Assembly (NCBI GenBank): GCA_022791975.1
Contig: JAAWAC010000007.1
Span: 1 to 64,000, forward strand
Source: Lachnospiraceae bacterium
Lineage (GTDB): Bacteria > Bacillota > Clostridia > Lachnospirales > Lachnospiraceae
Direction of reading: 5' to 3'
Length of the DNA: 64,000 bases
This document shows positions 40,517-49,529 of this stretch, piece after piece (position 1 is the first letter of the stretch; each line of letters opens with the position of its first letter). A model generated the notes under the pieces. The model made no database searches. It was not told the DNA's origin and saw only the letters and a list, made by a program, of their open reading frames with translations. The translations under genes and the position numbers were made by a program.

Positions 40517-41134
40517 TTATAAGCTGTGCATCCGCTTGATCACCTTCAACCGGGTAAATTCCTCCCGCTCCTTCTCCTCCAGGGCATTGGCAATGCTTTT
40601 GGACAATGCCTCATAGGTGGGAATGGTGATATTTTTCAGAGCATTGGCACGCTTCTGGGTCTTTTTAATATTGGCCGCCAGCTGGTAGGCGGAATTTTCC
40701 ACCATTGACAGCTTCACGGTCAGCTCCTTCACCTTCTCAAAGGAAACCCGGGCAATATCCAGAGACTCCCGGGTGCTGTAAAACCCGTAAACCGGCTCTG
40801 TGGTTCCCGGCTCGTACCGGACCAGGGGAATCTCCGTGCCCATAATGCTTCGGGTCTTGACCTCCACACTGTTCTCCACGGGCACCGTCTGGGCAATATC
40901 CGCCACAAAATGGATTCCCATCTCAATATTGGCCCGCTGCAAAGCCTGATAGGCGCTGGTGAAGGTGGTGCGGATCTCCTCCTGGATATCCTTGGCCTGG
41001 TCCACCAACCCCATAAGCTCCCGGATGAGAATATTCCGTTTCTTATCCATAAGCTCATAGCCCTGGCGAGCCAGGGCCAGAGAATTCCTGGCCAGTATCA
41101 GATTTCCCTTGGTGGGAAATGTCCTTACATCCAT
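40517..41134 (-). CDS. atpD: V-type ATPase subunit D
   Basis: Central rotor stalk of the V-type ATPase, linking the A3B3 head to the membrane ring. The 205-residue protein is nearly all helical, with the start pattern PTKGNLILARNSLALARQGYELMDKKRNIL (first 40 residues in part) and a C-terminal helix with NALKNITIPTYEALSKSI near 165. The ends form the long antiparallel coiled coil typical of D subunits. It is the last gene of the operon, 15 bp after subunit B. Confidence 0.95.
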   Translation of the reverse strand: MDVRTFPTKGNLILARNSLALARQGYELMDKKRNILIRELMGLVDQAKDIQEEIRTTFTSAYQALQRANIEMGIHFVADIAQTVPVENSVEVKTRSIMGTEIPLVRYEPGTTEPVYGFYSTRESLDIARVSFEKVKELTVKLSMVENSAYQLAANIKKTQKRANALKNITIPTYEALSKSIANALEEKEREEFTRLKVIKRMHSL

Positions 41135-41149
41135 GGAGACGACCTCCTT

Positions 41150-42529
41150 TTATTCCTGTGGGCTGTAATATTTTTCCAGTATCTTTGTATCAATCCGGTC
41201 CAGCTCCTCCCGGGGCAGTAGTCCCAAAAGCCGCCAGCCAATGTCCAGGGTCTCTAAAATGGTCCGATTTTCATTCTGATCCTGCCCCACGAATTCCTCC
41301 TCAAAGGCCCGGCCAAAGACCAGATACTTCTTGTCAATGGGGGACAGCTCATCCTCACCGATGACGGAAGCCAAGGCCCTGGCATCTCCCACCTTGGCAT
41401 AGGCGGAAAACAGCTGATTGGCCAGATCCTGGTGATCCTCCCGGGTAAATCCCGCTCCAATACCGTCCTTCATAAGACGGGACAGGGAGGGAAGCACGCT
41501 GATAGGGGGATAAATATTCTGCCCGTGAAGATTCCGATCCAGCACCACCTGCCCCTCGGTAATATAGCCGGTCAGGTCCGGAATAGGATGGGTAATATCG
41601 TCGTTAGGCATGGTGAGAATGGGAATCTGCGTCACAGAGCCGGAAGCTCCGTGAATAATGCCGGCCCGCTCATAAATGGTAGCCAGCTCACTGTATAGAT
41701 AACCCGGATATCCCTTTCTGGAGGGAATCTCTCCCTTGGAGGAGGACACCTCACGCATAGCCTCCGCAAAGGAGGTCATATCCGTGAGAACCACCAGAAT
41801 ATGCATGCCACAGTCAAAGGCCAGATACTCCGCAGCCGTCAGAGCCACCTTGGGGGTAATCAAGCGTTCCACCACCGGATCGTTGGCCAGGTTCAGGAAC
41901 ATGGTCACATGCTCCGACACCCCACTCTCCTCAAAGGCCCGGCGGAAAAAGTCTGCCACATCATGCTTTACACCCATGGCTGCAAACACAATAGCAAATT
42001 CTTCGTCGGAATCATCTCCCAGGGATGCCTGCTTTACCAGCTGCGCCGCCAACTGATCATGAGGCAGACCATTCCCAGAGAAAATAGGCAGCTTCTGCCC
42101 CCGAATCAGAGTGGTCAGACCATCAATAGCGGAAAAGCCTGTGCGAATATAGTTCCGGGGGTACTCCCGCACCACCGGGTTCATGGGCTGACCGTTTACA
42201 TTTCGGCGAAGATCCGACACGATCTCTCCCAGGCCGTCAATAGGCTGGCCAATGCCGTTAAAGGTCCGCCCCAGAATATCCATGGAAAGAGGAATCTCCA
42301 TGGGATGGCCGCTTAACTTGGTGTGGGTATTCCGTAGGGACATATTGTCCGTGCTTCCAAATACCTGGATCACCGCCTTATCCGCATAGCACTCCACAAT
42401 GCGGCCCAGCTCCTTTTTCTTCCCATCAATGGTAATTTCCACAATTTCTTCAAAGGAGGCATTCTGCACACCCTCCAGCGCGATGAGAGGGCCGTTGATC
42501 TCACTTAATCCCAAATATTGAATTGACAT
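41150..42529 (-). CDS. atpB: V-type ATPase subunit B (non-catalytic)
   Basis: Regulatory head subunit that alternates with A in the A3B3 hexamer. The 459-residue protein begins with an N-terminal beta barrel ([17 protein letters not shown]), then [22 protein letters not shown] near 133, where the P-loop is degenerate (SGNGLPHD, no GKT), and [23 protein letters not shown] near 270. These are the standard features of V-type B. Its start lies 12 bp after subunit A. Length is normal (about 460). Confidence 0.96.
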   Translation of the reverse strand: MSIQYLGLSEINGPLIALEGVQNASFEEIVEITIDGKKKELGRIVECYADKAVIQVFGSTDNMSLRNTHTKLSGHPMEIPLSMDILGRTFNGIGQPIDGLGEIVSDLRRNVNGQPMNPVVREYPRNYIRTGFSAIDGLTTLIRGQKLPIFSGNGLPHDQLAAQLVKQASLGDDSDEEFAIVFAAMGVKHDVADFFRRAFEESGVSEHVTMFLNLANDPVVERLITPKVALTAAEYLAFDCGMHILVVLTDMTSFAEAMREVSSSKGEIPSRKGYPGYLYSELATIYERAGIIHGASGSVTQIPILTMPNDDITHPIPDLTGYITEGQVVLDRNLHGQNIYPPISVLPSLSRLMKDGIGAGFTREDHQDLANQLFSAYAKVGDARALASVIGEDELSPIDKKYLVFGRAFEEEFVGQDQNENRTILETLDIGWRLLGLLPREELDRIDTKILEKYYSPQE

Positions 42530-42541
42530 TTGTTTTCCCCC

Positions 42542-44308
42542 TTACGCATTCTTTTCCAACACGCGCTCATAGAACGCGTCAATTTCTTTCATATACGCAT
42601 CAAACATCTCCGGCTTGTCATTGGGAATATCGTACTTCATGGCAATTACCTTCTCAAAAATATTCTCCTGTTTCAGCACAGAAATAGGCATATTCATGGT
42701 CACCAGCGCTTTGGCCTTGGCATTCAGGTACAGGATCACCTGCATCATCTTCAGCTGCTTTTCCATGGGCACACAGGTGTCATCAGGATGGAAGGCATTT
42801 TGCTGCAAAAAGCCGAGACGAATCACTCTGGCAATCTCCAGCACCAGCTTCTGATCATCTGGCAGCACATCGCTACCGATAAGCTTCACAATCTCCATCA
42901 GACTGCTCTCCTGATTCAAAAGGGTCACCAGCTGATTTCTACAGTCCACAAAGTCCTTGGCCACATGATCCTTATACCAGGGCGCCAGATCTCCCAGATA
43001 CTCGCTGTAACTGGTCAGCCAATGGATGGCCGGGAAATGGCGGGCATAGGCCAGAGATTTGTCCAGCCCCCAGAAGCAGCGGACAAAGCGCTTGGTATTC
43101 TGGGTAACAGGCTCGGAAAAATCACCGCCCTGGGGAGACACAGCCCCGATAATGGACACACTGCCCTCCGTGCCGTTTAAATTCATCATCATACCGGCCC
43201 GCTCATAAAAGGCCGAAAGCCGGGAAGCCAGGTAGGCAGGGAATCCCTCCTCCGCAGGCATCTCTTCCAGACGGCCAGAAAGCTCACGCAGAGCCTCCGC
43301 CCAACGGGAGGTGGAATCTGCCATGATAGCCACGTCATACCCCATATCTCGGTAATACTCTGCCAGAGTCACACCCGTGTAAATGCTGGCCTCACGGGCA
43401 GCCACAGGCATGTTGGAGGTATTGGCAATCAGGGTGGTCCGATCCATCAGAGGTTTTCCGGACTTGGGATCGATAAGTTTGGAAAAATCTTCCAAAACCT
43501 GTGTCATCTCATTGCCTCGCTCCCCACAGCCAATATAGATAATAATATCCGCATCAGACCATTTTGCAATCTGATGCTGGGTCATGGTCTTTCCTGTTCC
43601 AAAACCTCCGGGAACAGCTGCGGTGCCTCCCTTGGCAATGGGAAACAGGGTATCCAAAATCCGCTGACCTGTAATCAGGGGTTTGGTACAGGCATACCGC
43701 TTCTGCGTAGGCCGGGGGATCCGGATTGGCCATTTCTGAGCCATACACAGCTCTTTCTCCGTGCCGTCCGCAAGCTGCAACACCACCAGAGGCTCCTCAA
43801 TGGTATAGCTGCCATCGGGAACCACCCGCAGCACCTCTCCCTCCACCTCTGGAGGAACCATGCACCGATGGACAATGGCCGCCGTCTCCTGAACCTCACA
43901 GATCACCGTGCCTCCGAAAATCCGCTGGCCAGGAGCCACAGTTATATGGGTCTTCCACTGTTTCTTAAGATCCAGGGAGGAGACCTTTGTTCCCCGGTTG
44001 ATAAACGCGCCGGAGTCCTTGGCAATCTCGCTTAAGGGTCGCTCAATTCCGTCAAAAATATTATTCAGTATCCCTGGCGCCAAAGTCACAGAGATAGCGT
44101 CTCCCGTAGCTTCCACCAGCTCTCCCGGCTTGATGCCTGTGGTCTCCTCAAAGACCTGAATGGTGGTCCGCTCCTTGTCCAGGGCTATCACCTCACCTAT
44201 AAGGCGTTCCTTTCCCACATAGACCATCTCAGCCATCTTAAAGCCGGTATTTCCTTTCAAATATACCACAGGACCATTGATCCCGTAAATCTCACCTGTT
44301 CTATCCAA
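42542..44308 (-). CDS. atpA: V-type ATPase subunit A (catalytic)
   Basis: Catalytic ATP-hydrolysing (or synthesising) subunit. The 588-residue protein has the barrel start GEIYGINGPVVYLKGN, the family-specific non-homologous region (about 110-180), P-loop GGFGTGKTMTQH near 232 and the arginine-containing TSRWAEALRE near 330. The initiator is taken as TTG at 44308, because AAAGGAGG lies nine bases upstream and homologous proteins begin there. The open frame to 44365 lies inside subunit E. The gene overlaps the end of subunit E by 8 bp. Confidence 0.96.
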   Translation of the reverse strand: MDRTGEIYGINGPVVYLKGNTGFKMAEMVYVGKERLIGEVIALDKERTTIQVFEETTGIKPGELVEATGDAISVTLAPGILNNIFDGIERPLSEIAKDSGAFINRGTKVSSLDLKKQWKTHITVAPGQRIFGGTVICEVQETAAIVHRCMVPPEVEGEVLRVVPDGSYTIEEPLVVLQLADGTEKELCMAQKWPIRIPRPTQKRYACTKPLITGQRILDTLFPIAKGGTAAVPGGFGTGKTMTQHQIAKWSDADIIIYIGCGERGNEMTQVLEDFSKLIDPKSGKPLMDRTTLIANTSNMPVAAREASIYTGVTLAEYYRDMGYDVAIMADSTSRWAEALRELSGRLEEMPAEEGFPAYLASRLSAFYERAGMMMNLNGTEGSVSIIGAVSPQGGDFSEPVTQNTKRFVRCFWGLDKSLAYARHFPAIHWLTSYSEYLGDLAPWYKDHVAKDFVDCRNQLVTLLNQESSLMEIVKLIGSDVLPDDQKLVLEIARVIRLGFLQQNAFHPDDTCVPMEKQLKMMQVILYLNAKAKALVTMNMPISVLKQENIFEKVIAMKYDIPNDKPEMFDAYMKEIDAFYERVLEKNA

Positions 44309-44897
44309 GAATGTCCCCTCCTTTGAACACAAACCGTTCCTTTTCCTCCTCAATCTTGGTCTCAAAAGACTGATCGATCAGGATATTTTTGGACGGAATC
44401 ACGGCCCGCATTCCGCCGAAAAAGGAGTACTGGCTGATGGTAAGGGGGGCCTGCACTTTGGCCTCCAGCTCCATTTTCCGGGAGGAATCCGCCGGGTCAA
44501 TGTAGATGATAATCTCCTGGCCTGCGGCGAATTCCAAAGCTTCCTGAATCTGCCGCACCAGCATGGCGCTGTAGGCCGGGGTGTCCATAAAGCTGCACAG
44601 CTGATTGCGCAACTCCACAAACAGCTTATCCTTCAGCTCCTCCGTCTTTTTCCGCACGGTCCGCTTTATCTGGATTTGCTCCTGAGAAAGCTCCTTATTA
44701 TTATCCCGGATGATCTGCTCGGTCTCCGTCTTAATATGCAGATCTTTTTGCCTAAGCTTTTTTTCCTTATGCTCCTGAAAAATGGTCTCCATAGCAGTCT
44801 GGCATTCCTCTACCAGCCGGGCGCTCTGACCCCTGGCATCCTCCATGGCATATTCTTCAAAATGCTGTAATTTTTCTTCGATTGTCATGACACTCAC
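44301..44897 (-). CDS. atpE: V-type ATPase subunit E
   Basis: Peripheral stalk subunit that holds the head still against the rotor. The 198-residue protein has a long charged N-terminal coiled coil (about 5-105) and a C-terminal alpha/beta domain with YSAMLVRQIQEAL near 112 and the final FETKIEEEKERFVFKGGDI. Sequence conservation in this subunit is low, so the call rests on shape, the conserved last stretch and operon position between F and A. Confidence 0.88.
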   Translation of the reverse strand: MSVMTIEEKLQHFEEYAMEDARGQSARLVEECQTAMETIFQEHKEKKLRQKDLHIKTETEQIIRDNNKELSQEQIQIKRTVRKKTEELKDKLFVELRNQLCSFMDTPAYSAMLVRQIQEALEFAAGQEIIIYIDPADSSRKMELEAKVQAPLTISQYSFFGGMRAVIPSKNILIDQSFETKIEEEKERFVFKGGDILG

Positions 44898-44903
44898 CTT
44901 TTC

Positions 44904-45212
44904 CTAGAGTTTGACCCCAACGGCCTCATTGACATAGGAAGTGATAAAGTTCTCCCCACGCATGGTCCCATGGCGGTCCGGAATCTCAATCAATAAGGGC
45001 AGGCTGCGGCTTAAACGGATGGAGTCAATCAGCTCGGGAAACTCCCGTCCAAACTTCTCCGTCAGCACAATAATGGCAATCTCCGGGTCAGCGCAAGCCT
45101 TATTAAGCTCCTCTTTCAGCTCTTCCCGCTTATGCACCACCGCACCCTCCACGCCAGCCAGCCGCATACCGGTCAGCGTATCCACATTATCACTGATCAA
45201 ATACATTTTCAT
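44904..45212 (-). CDS. atpF: V-type ATPase subunit F
   Basis: Small rotor subunit that binds D and regulates ATPase coupling. At 102 residues the fold reads MYLISDNVDTLTGMRLAGV at the start, AIIVLTEKFGREF near 50, and LPLLIEIPDRHG near 72, which is the usual F pattern. It starts 21 bp after subunit K and is followed by E after 6 bp. Confidence 0.92.
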   Translation of the reverse strand: MKMYLISDNVDTLTGMRLAGVEGAVVHKREELKEELNKACADPEIAIIVLTEKFGREFPELIDSIRLSRSLPLLIEIPDRHGTMRGENFITSYVNEAVGVKL

Positions 45213-45233
45213 GGGAATACCTGCCTCTACGCC

Positions 45234-45665
45234 TTAAAGCTGACCTAAAATCATAAAGGAGATAATCAGACCATAAAGAGCAATACCCTCTGCCATGGCC
45301 ACGAAAATCATGGATTTACCAAATATGCTCTGATCCTCGCTGATGGCTCCCAGGGCTGCGCTTGCTGAGGATGCCACGGCAATGCCACTGCCAATACCGG
45401 AAAGGCCAGTAGCCAAAGCTGCCGCAATATAGCCCATGCCAGTGGCCATAGTGGCTGCCTCCACCACCTCACCAGCTGCATGCACCTCTCCACCCAGAGT
45501 CAGCACAGAAGCCAGAATCAGGGTTCCGAAAAAGAAAAAGCAGTTACACCCAATGGATCTCTTATAACGGCTGCGGCTCTTCTCGCCCAGGAAATAATAA
45601 CCAAAGGGAACCATAATGCTCAGCACCAGCGCAGCCACCAATAATACCTTCACTAACATTGTCAT
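45234..45665 (-). CDS. atpK: V-type ATPase subunit K (membrane rotor ring)
   Basis: Proteolipid that forms the ion-carrying ring. The 143-residue protein has one c-type hairpin in its C-terminal half: GMGYIAAALATGLSGIGSG near 76-94, then GKSMIFVAMAEGIALYG near 116-132, with the ion-binding Glu at 126. The N-terminal half holds two further hydrophobic segments (3-26 and 38-57, including CNCFFFFG) that do not look like a second ion-binding hairpin. So there is one carboxylate per four predicted helices. Whether the ring carries H+ or Na+ is not decided by eye. Confidence 0.92.
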   Translation of the reverse strand: MTMLVKVLLVAALVLSIMVPFGYYFLGEKSRSRYKRSIGCNCFFFFGTLILASVLTLGGEVHAAGEVVEAATMATGMGYIAAALATGLSGIGSGIAVASSASAALGAISEDQSIFGKSMIFVAMAEGIALYGLIISFMILGQL

Positions 45666-45678
45666 GATTTTTTCCTCC

Positions 45679-47628
45679 TTAAATTTGCTTCTCTTTATTT
45701 AACTGATAGGGCCGGAATTCGTGCCCTGAACCTTTATAAAAACGGCTGAACAATTCATAATATTCCAGACGCAGCACCTGGATACCCACGATCAGGCCCT
45801 CCATGGCACACACAAACACATTTCCCAGCACCACTACAATCCAGTTTCCGCCCCCGGCATTTTCAAAGCCGGCCAGCATCATCACAACCTCCATCATGGC
45901 TGCATGGCTTACGGCAAAGGCTCCGATACGCACAAAGGAAAGGGTATTGGAGAAAAAGCTTAAGAGCACCTCAAACATTTCGAAAAAGGTCTGGATCAAA
46001 AACATCACCTTTCCGCCTTCCACCAGCTCCTCCCGCTTCTCCATCCAGGCGATAATGGGCTCCTTAAAGGCCATGCAAAGCAGAGGAATCCCCAGCACTG
46101 CCCCCAGAACCCCTCCGGCTGGCAGAGGATGTCCGGTCATCACCAGGAAGATTATGGAAACCAGAGCGCCGTAAAACACAAAACCTGCCACTCCGTTGGT
46201 GCTGAATAGGGCTTCCCCAGTCTCTCTGTTTTTCACACAGACCACAATGTGAAAAATCATGGCCAACAAAATCAGAAACATGCCAAAGGCCACTGCCACC
46301 ACAAAGACCGTATTCATCTGTCCCACCACGGGAAGCTGCATCATAGCCTCCTTGGGCGACAACCAGATATGGGGAATCACCGTATCCTCAAAGCCAAAGA
46401 AACTACCATAGAGGAATCCGAATATGGTGGAAAACACTCCCGCAGTGGATACAATGGCCGCCAGATTCACTCCCTTTAGCCGGTACAAAAGATAACCACC
46501 CAGCAGCAGCACCAGCCCCTGCCCCACATCTCCGAACATGGCTCCAAAGATAAAAGCATATGACAGTCCCACAAACAGCGTGGGGTCCATCTCATTGTAA
46601 GCAGGAAGACCATACATCTTTATATACATCTCAAAGGGGCGGAACAGCCTGAGATTCTTTAACTTGGTGGGCGGCGTACTGGAAACATTTTCCTGTCTGT
46701 CCTCCACCACCACAAAGGTATTCTGATCCTGGTCCCGCTCAATCTCCTTCTGGAAACTTTCCGCATCCTTCTGGGTCATCCAACCGCAGAGAATATAGAA
46801 GGTATTGTTTTTCTCCTTTGTGAGGGCCGCATACTTTCGAATACCAAAGTTGCGCTCCACCTCCTCTAAGCAATTCACCGCATCATAGAGCTCCTGAAGT
46901 CGTCCTGACACAGCCTCTAAAATCTCTCTGTCGATCCCCGCCAGCTCCTTATCCAATTCCTCCAGCCTGCGAGTGAGACCCGCACAGGCCTCCTGAGCAG
47001 TTCCCTCATACTCATCCGGAATATAGATAACCTCAAAATGCATGGAAGTGTAAACCGCATCCACCTGATGGGCCTGAGAGGCCGGCATAAAGTAAACGCC
47101 CCACACATATTCCTGATTGCTGTGGGTAATATAAAAAATCGTATTCAGACTTTCATAGACATATTTCTCAAATTTCTCATAGTATTCTCTGGGAATTCGT
47201 CCAAAGCGAAACTTTACAAAGCGGAAATTGAGAAGCTTATGGGTATTGTAGGGCAGCTGCTGAAAGGGTTCTATTTTTTCCCGATACTGCGCACACTGGG
47301 TTCTTTTCTCCTCCAACTCCTGCTTTCTCTCCCGAAGCTGAGAAATCGTCTCCCCCACCTCCTGGATGATTTTTTCCGCCTCCCGGGGCGACATCTCCGT
47401 ATTTTTTACATTCTTGGGCAGACCCTCCCCAGGCAAATATTCCCGTCCGACCCGCATGGTCTCCTCATAGGGGTTGCCCTCCATAAAAGGCCTTAAGTTT
47501 TTCACAGTCCGAAGCTCCGTCAGGGCATTTTCCAGCTGAATCTCATATTTGGAAAGATACCGCTTGGCCATCCGCTCAATATCGTTCTTTGGACCTGTGA
47601 TACTTAAAAATTTCATTTTTACTATCAC
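45679..47628 (-). CDS. atpI: V-type ATPase subunit I (membrane stator, a-like)
   Basis: Forms the half-channels through which ions reach the ring. The 649-residue protein has a soluble N-terminal half (1-330) rich in coiled coil and about eight membrane helices in the C-terminal half. Conserved spots are YNEMDPTLFVGLSYAFIFGAMFGDVGQG near 345-370 and LSFVRIGAFAVSHAAM near 565-580, the latter with the key channel arginine. It starts 18 bp after subunit C. Confidence 0.95.
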   Translation of the reverse strand: MIVKMKFLSITGPKNDIERMAKRYLSKYEIQLENALTELRTVKNLRPFMEGNPYEETMRVGREYLPGEGLPKNVKNTEMSPREAEKIIQEVGETISQLRERKQELEEKRTQCAQYREKIEPFQQLPYNTHKLLNFRFVKFRFGRIPREYYEKFEKYVYESLNTIFYITHSNQEYVWGVYFMPASQAHQVDAVYTSMHFEVIYIPDEYEGTAQEACAGLTRRLEELDKELAGIDREILEAVSGRLQELYDAVNCLEEVERNFGIRKYAALTKEKNNTFYILCGWMTQKDAESFQKEIERDQDQNTFVVVEDRQENVSSTPPTKLKNLRLFRPFEMYIKMYGLPAYNEMDPTLFVGLSYAFIFGAMFGDVGQGLVLLLGGYLLYRLKGVNLAAIVSTAGVFSTIFGFLYGSFFGFEDTVIPHIWLSPKEAMMQLPVVGQMNTVFVVAVAFGMFLILLAMIFHIVVCVKNRETGEALFSTNGVAGFVFYGALVSIIFLVMTGHPLPAGGVLGAVLGIPLLCMAFKEPIIAWMEKREELVEGGKVMFLIQTFFEMFEVLLSFFSNTLSFVRIGAFAVSHAAMMEVVMMLAGFENAGGGNWIVVVLGNVFVCAMEGLIVGIQVLRLEYYELFSRFYKGSGHEFRPYQLNKEKQI

Positions 47629-47646
47629 AAATGCTCCCTCCCTGTA

Positions 47647-48681
47647 TTAAGGTATATATGCTGACAATTCCTCCGGCGCCAGTCCATAGCGGACACACTC
47701 CAAAATAGTTGTCAGCTGATCGATCTCCTGTTCCTTATGATACAAATAAGAAGTGACCGCTGTCATGGAGTAAGGGTTCCTGTGCTGGTCCACCTGGTAA
47801 ATTCGCCACAGAAGCTGTCGGTGCAAAAGCTCCAAGTCTGTCTCTGTCAGCTCCTGGTGTCTCTGTCCATACCAGGTTTCCCGGGTCGCCTCCTCCAATG
47901 CCTTCTCATCCTCCGCCTCCACCAAATCCTGTAGCTGTTTTTTCCGCAGCTTATAGGAGATGGGAATGATCAGTGTATAGATAGCAGCAGGCGACATCTG
48001 GTAGTAATGCTTTGCCCGGTATATCCACATCATATTCAGCATATCAATCTGACTGCCGTATACCTGGGTCATCAACTCCCGTTCCTTCCCCTTTAGCAGC
48101 TTCTCCTTCTTTTTCCAAATATTGGAAAAATAAAACATATCCAGTACCATCTCAAAGTCAAAGAGATCCTTCTTCTCTCTTCTCTCCAGCTGGGACAGAA
48201 CATCGTAATACGGGGTATGCTTAAGTGCCTCCAAAAATTCCGAAATGTCACTGGCTCCGTTTAATCGCTCCAGCTCAATCTTAGAAAAATATTGAAAAAC
48301 CGCATCTTCCTGGCCGGAGCGCTGCTCCCTGGTGGTGGGATTAAAGATCCTCCGCAGGGCTCCCTTTAAGGCCTGGATCTCATATTTGCAAAAGTACAGC
48401 TCCAATACGCTGCGCTGCTTCAAATTACAGAACCGGTATATTTTTGAAAAATCATGAAACAGAGACTGACTCAGCCGCTGCTCAATCTCTCCCCGGTGAA
48501 GATGATCCTCCGGAAGATCGGAAAGAACCGCCCCATAGGCTGTTCTCTGTTTCAAATACCCCACAGCCTCCGCCACGCTTCGGGAGGAAGCCAGGTTTAT
48601 AAAGTCCTCTCTGGTCAGAAGCTTTCCGCCCATGGCCCGGGTCTTTGTAGCTATCCCGCTGTAGCTGAACATACCACGCAT
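47647..48681 (-). CDS. atpC: V-type ATPase subunit C (d-like rotor adaptor)
   Basis: Funnel-shaped helical protein that couples the D/F stalk to the K ring. The 344-residue protein begins FSYSGIATKTRAMGGKLLT and has repeated helical triplets. A conserved late piece is WRIYQVDQHRNPYSMTAVTSYLYHKEQEIDQL, split here as NPYSMTAVTSYLYHKE near 305. Operon position between H and I fits. Four base pairs separate it from the upstream H gene. Confidence 0.93.
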   Translation of the reverse strand: MRGMFSYSGIATKTRAMGGKLLTREDFINLASSRSVAEAVGYLKQRTAYGAVLSDLPEDHLHRGEIEQRLSQSLFHDFSKIYRFCNLKQRSVLELYFCKYEIQALKGALRRIFNPTTREQRSGQEDAVFQYFSKIELERLNGASDISEFLEALKHTPYYDVLSQLERREKKDLFDFEMVLDMFYFSNIWKKKEKLLKGKERELMTQVYGSQIDMLNMMWIYRAKHYYQMSPAAIYTLIIPISYKLRKKQLQDLVEAEDEKALEEATRETWYGQRHQELTETDLELLHRQLLWRIYQVDQHRNPYSMTAVTSYLYHKEQEIDQLTTILECVRYGLAPEELSAYIP

Positions 48682-48685
48682 GGTC

Positions 48686-49006
48686 TCACTCTCCTATCAT
48701 CTTTTTCAGCAGCTGCTCGACGATAGCCTTATGCTCCTGGTCATATTCCTTTTCCAGGCCGTCCAGCACCTCCTGCGTGGTCTGCCTCATCTCCTCCAGC
48801 TCCCGGGCCGCCTTTTCCTTCAGCTCCCGCCTCAGCTGTTCCAGCTGTTCTCCGGTCTGTGCATCGATCTCCCTGTCAAATTCCTGGGTCTTTTTCTCAT
48901 ACTCCTCTGCGATTTCCTTCTTCTGTAAAACCGCATCCTCCGAAATCCGCACAGCGGCTGATTCAATCTCGGAAAGCCTGGTAATCACGGTATCCATATA
49001 CTCCAT
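48686..49006 (-). CDS. V-type ATPase subunit G/H (peripheral stalk)
   Basis: First gene of the ATPase operon. The 106-residue protein is one long coiled coil (about 1-95) with alternating Glu, Lys and Gln, which pairs with subunit E to make the peripheral stalk (AhaH or NtpF type). AGGAGG at seven bases supports the ATG at 49006; the ATG at 49012 lies too close and the frame start at 49042 has no site. No convincing -35 box is seen in the AT-rich 100 bp upstream, only a TATAGT on the minus strand near 49062. Confidence 0.85.
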   Translation of the reverse strand: MEYMDTVITRLSEIESAAVRISEDAVLQKKEIAEEYEKKTQEFDREIDAQTGEQLEQLRRELKEKAARELEEMRQTTQEVLDGLEKEYDQEHKAIVEQLLKKMIGE

Positions 49007-49175
49007 CTGCATTCCTCCTGTGCCTTTCCCTACTACAGACAAACTTCAACCAATATTACTATACACTTTTTCATGTAAAAATCCATAGTCAAAATATCCA
49101 AAAAATTGACAGAAACTATTTTGTAAATTCTATGTAAAGATTTTGTTAAATTTTTTATCCATTCGTCTGAAAAGA

Positions 49176-49201
49176 AATCCCCCGGTAAACACCGGGGGAT
49201 T
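49176..49201 (-). terminator. Terminator of rpsU
   Basis: On the minus strand AATCCCCCGGT pairs perfectly with ACCGGGGGATT around a loop of four nucleotides, followed by TCTTTT. It lies 10 bp after the rpsU stop. Confidence 0.92.
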
Positions 49202-49211
49202 CATTGCACAA

Positions 49212-49388
49212 TTAGTTAAATTTTCGTTTTCTTGCTGCCTCGGACTTTTTCTTACGCCTTACACTCGGTTTTTCGTAATGCTCTCTCTTACGAATCTCCT
49301 GCTGAATCCCTGCCTTTGCGCAGTTCCTCTTGAAGCGACGTAAAGCGCTATCTAAAGTCTCGTTCTCCTTTACGATTACATTCGACAT
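49212..49388 (-). CDS. rpsU: 30S ribosomal protein S21
   Basis: Small-subunit ribosomal protein important for binding natural mRNAs. The 58 residues match S21 throughout: [20 protein letters not shown] at the start, [22 protein letters not shown] in the middle (given in part) and a basic tail ending RKRKFN. The ATG at 49388 follows GGTGTGAT. The same frame is open back to 49457, but that stretch is the structured leader. Single gene with a consensus promoter and terminator. Confidence 0.97.
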   Translation of the reverse strand: MSNVIVKENETLDSALRRFKRNCAKAGIQQEIRKREHYEKPSVRRKKKSEAARKRKFN

Positions 49389-49411
49389 ACTATCACACCC
49401 AACCTCCCCTC

Positions 49412-49440
49412 CAGTTGTATATTGTGCATATGGACAACTG
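49412..49440 (-). other. Hairpin in the rpsU leader
   Basis: CAGTTGT (49434-49440 on the minus strand) pairs perfectly with ACAACTG (49412-49418) with a loop of 15 nt, in the 75-nt leader. It stands about 25 nt before the start codon. It may be an mRNA-stability element or a control site. No known S21 leader motif is claimed. Confidence 0.5.
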
Positions 49441-49469
49441 TCTGGGCAATTAAACATTGCACGTGTATG

Positions 49470-49498
49470 ATTATAGTATTTATGGGGCTTTCTGTCAA
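49470..49498 (-). promoter_or_regulatory. Perfect consensus sigma-A promoter of rpsU
   Basis: On the minus strand TTGACA (49493-49498) and TATAAT (49470-49475) are exactly 17 bp apart. Transcription would begin near 49463. Confidence 0.95.
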
Positions 49499-49529
49499 TA
49501 GTTTTTCATTTTTTCCCTAAATTTTTGAT

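Noticed and set aside
49389-49457. Extra 23 residues in frame before rpsU, including two cysteines in a NCPDSCPYA segment
   Set aside because: The ATG at 49457 would lie only a few bases after the predicted transcript start, S21 is normally about 58 residues, and the DNA forms a leader hairpin.
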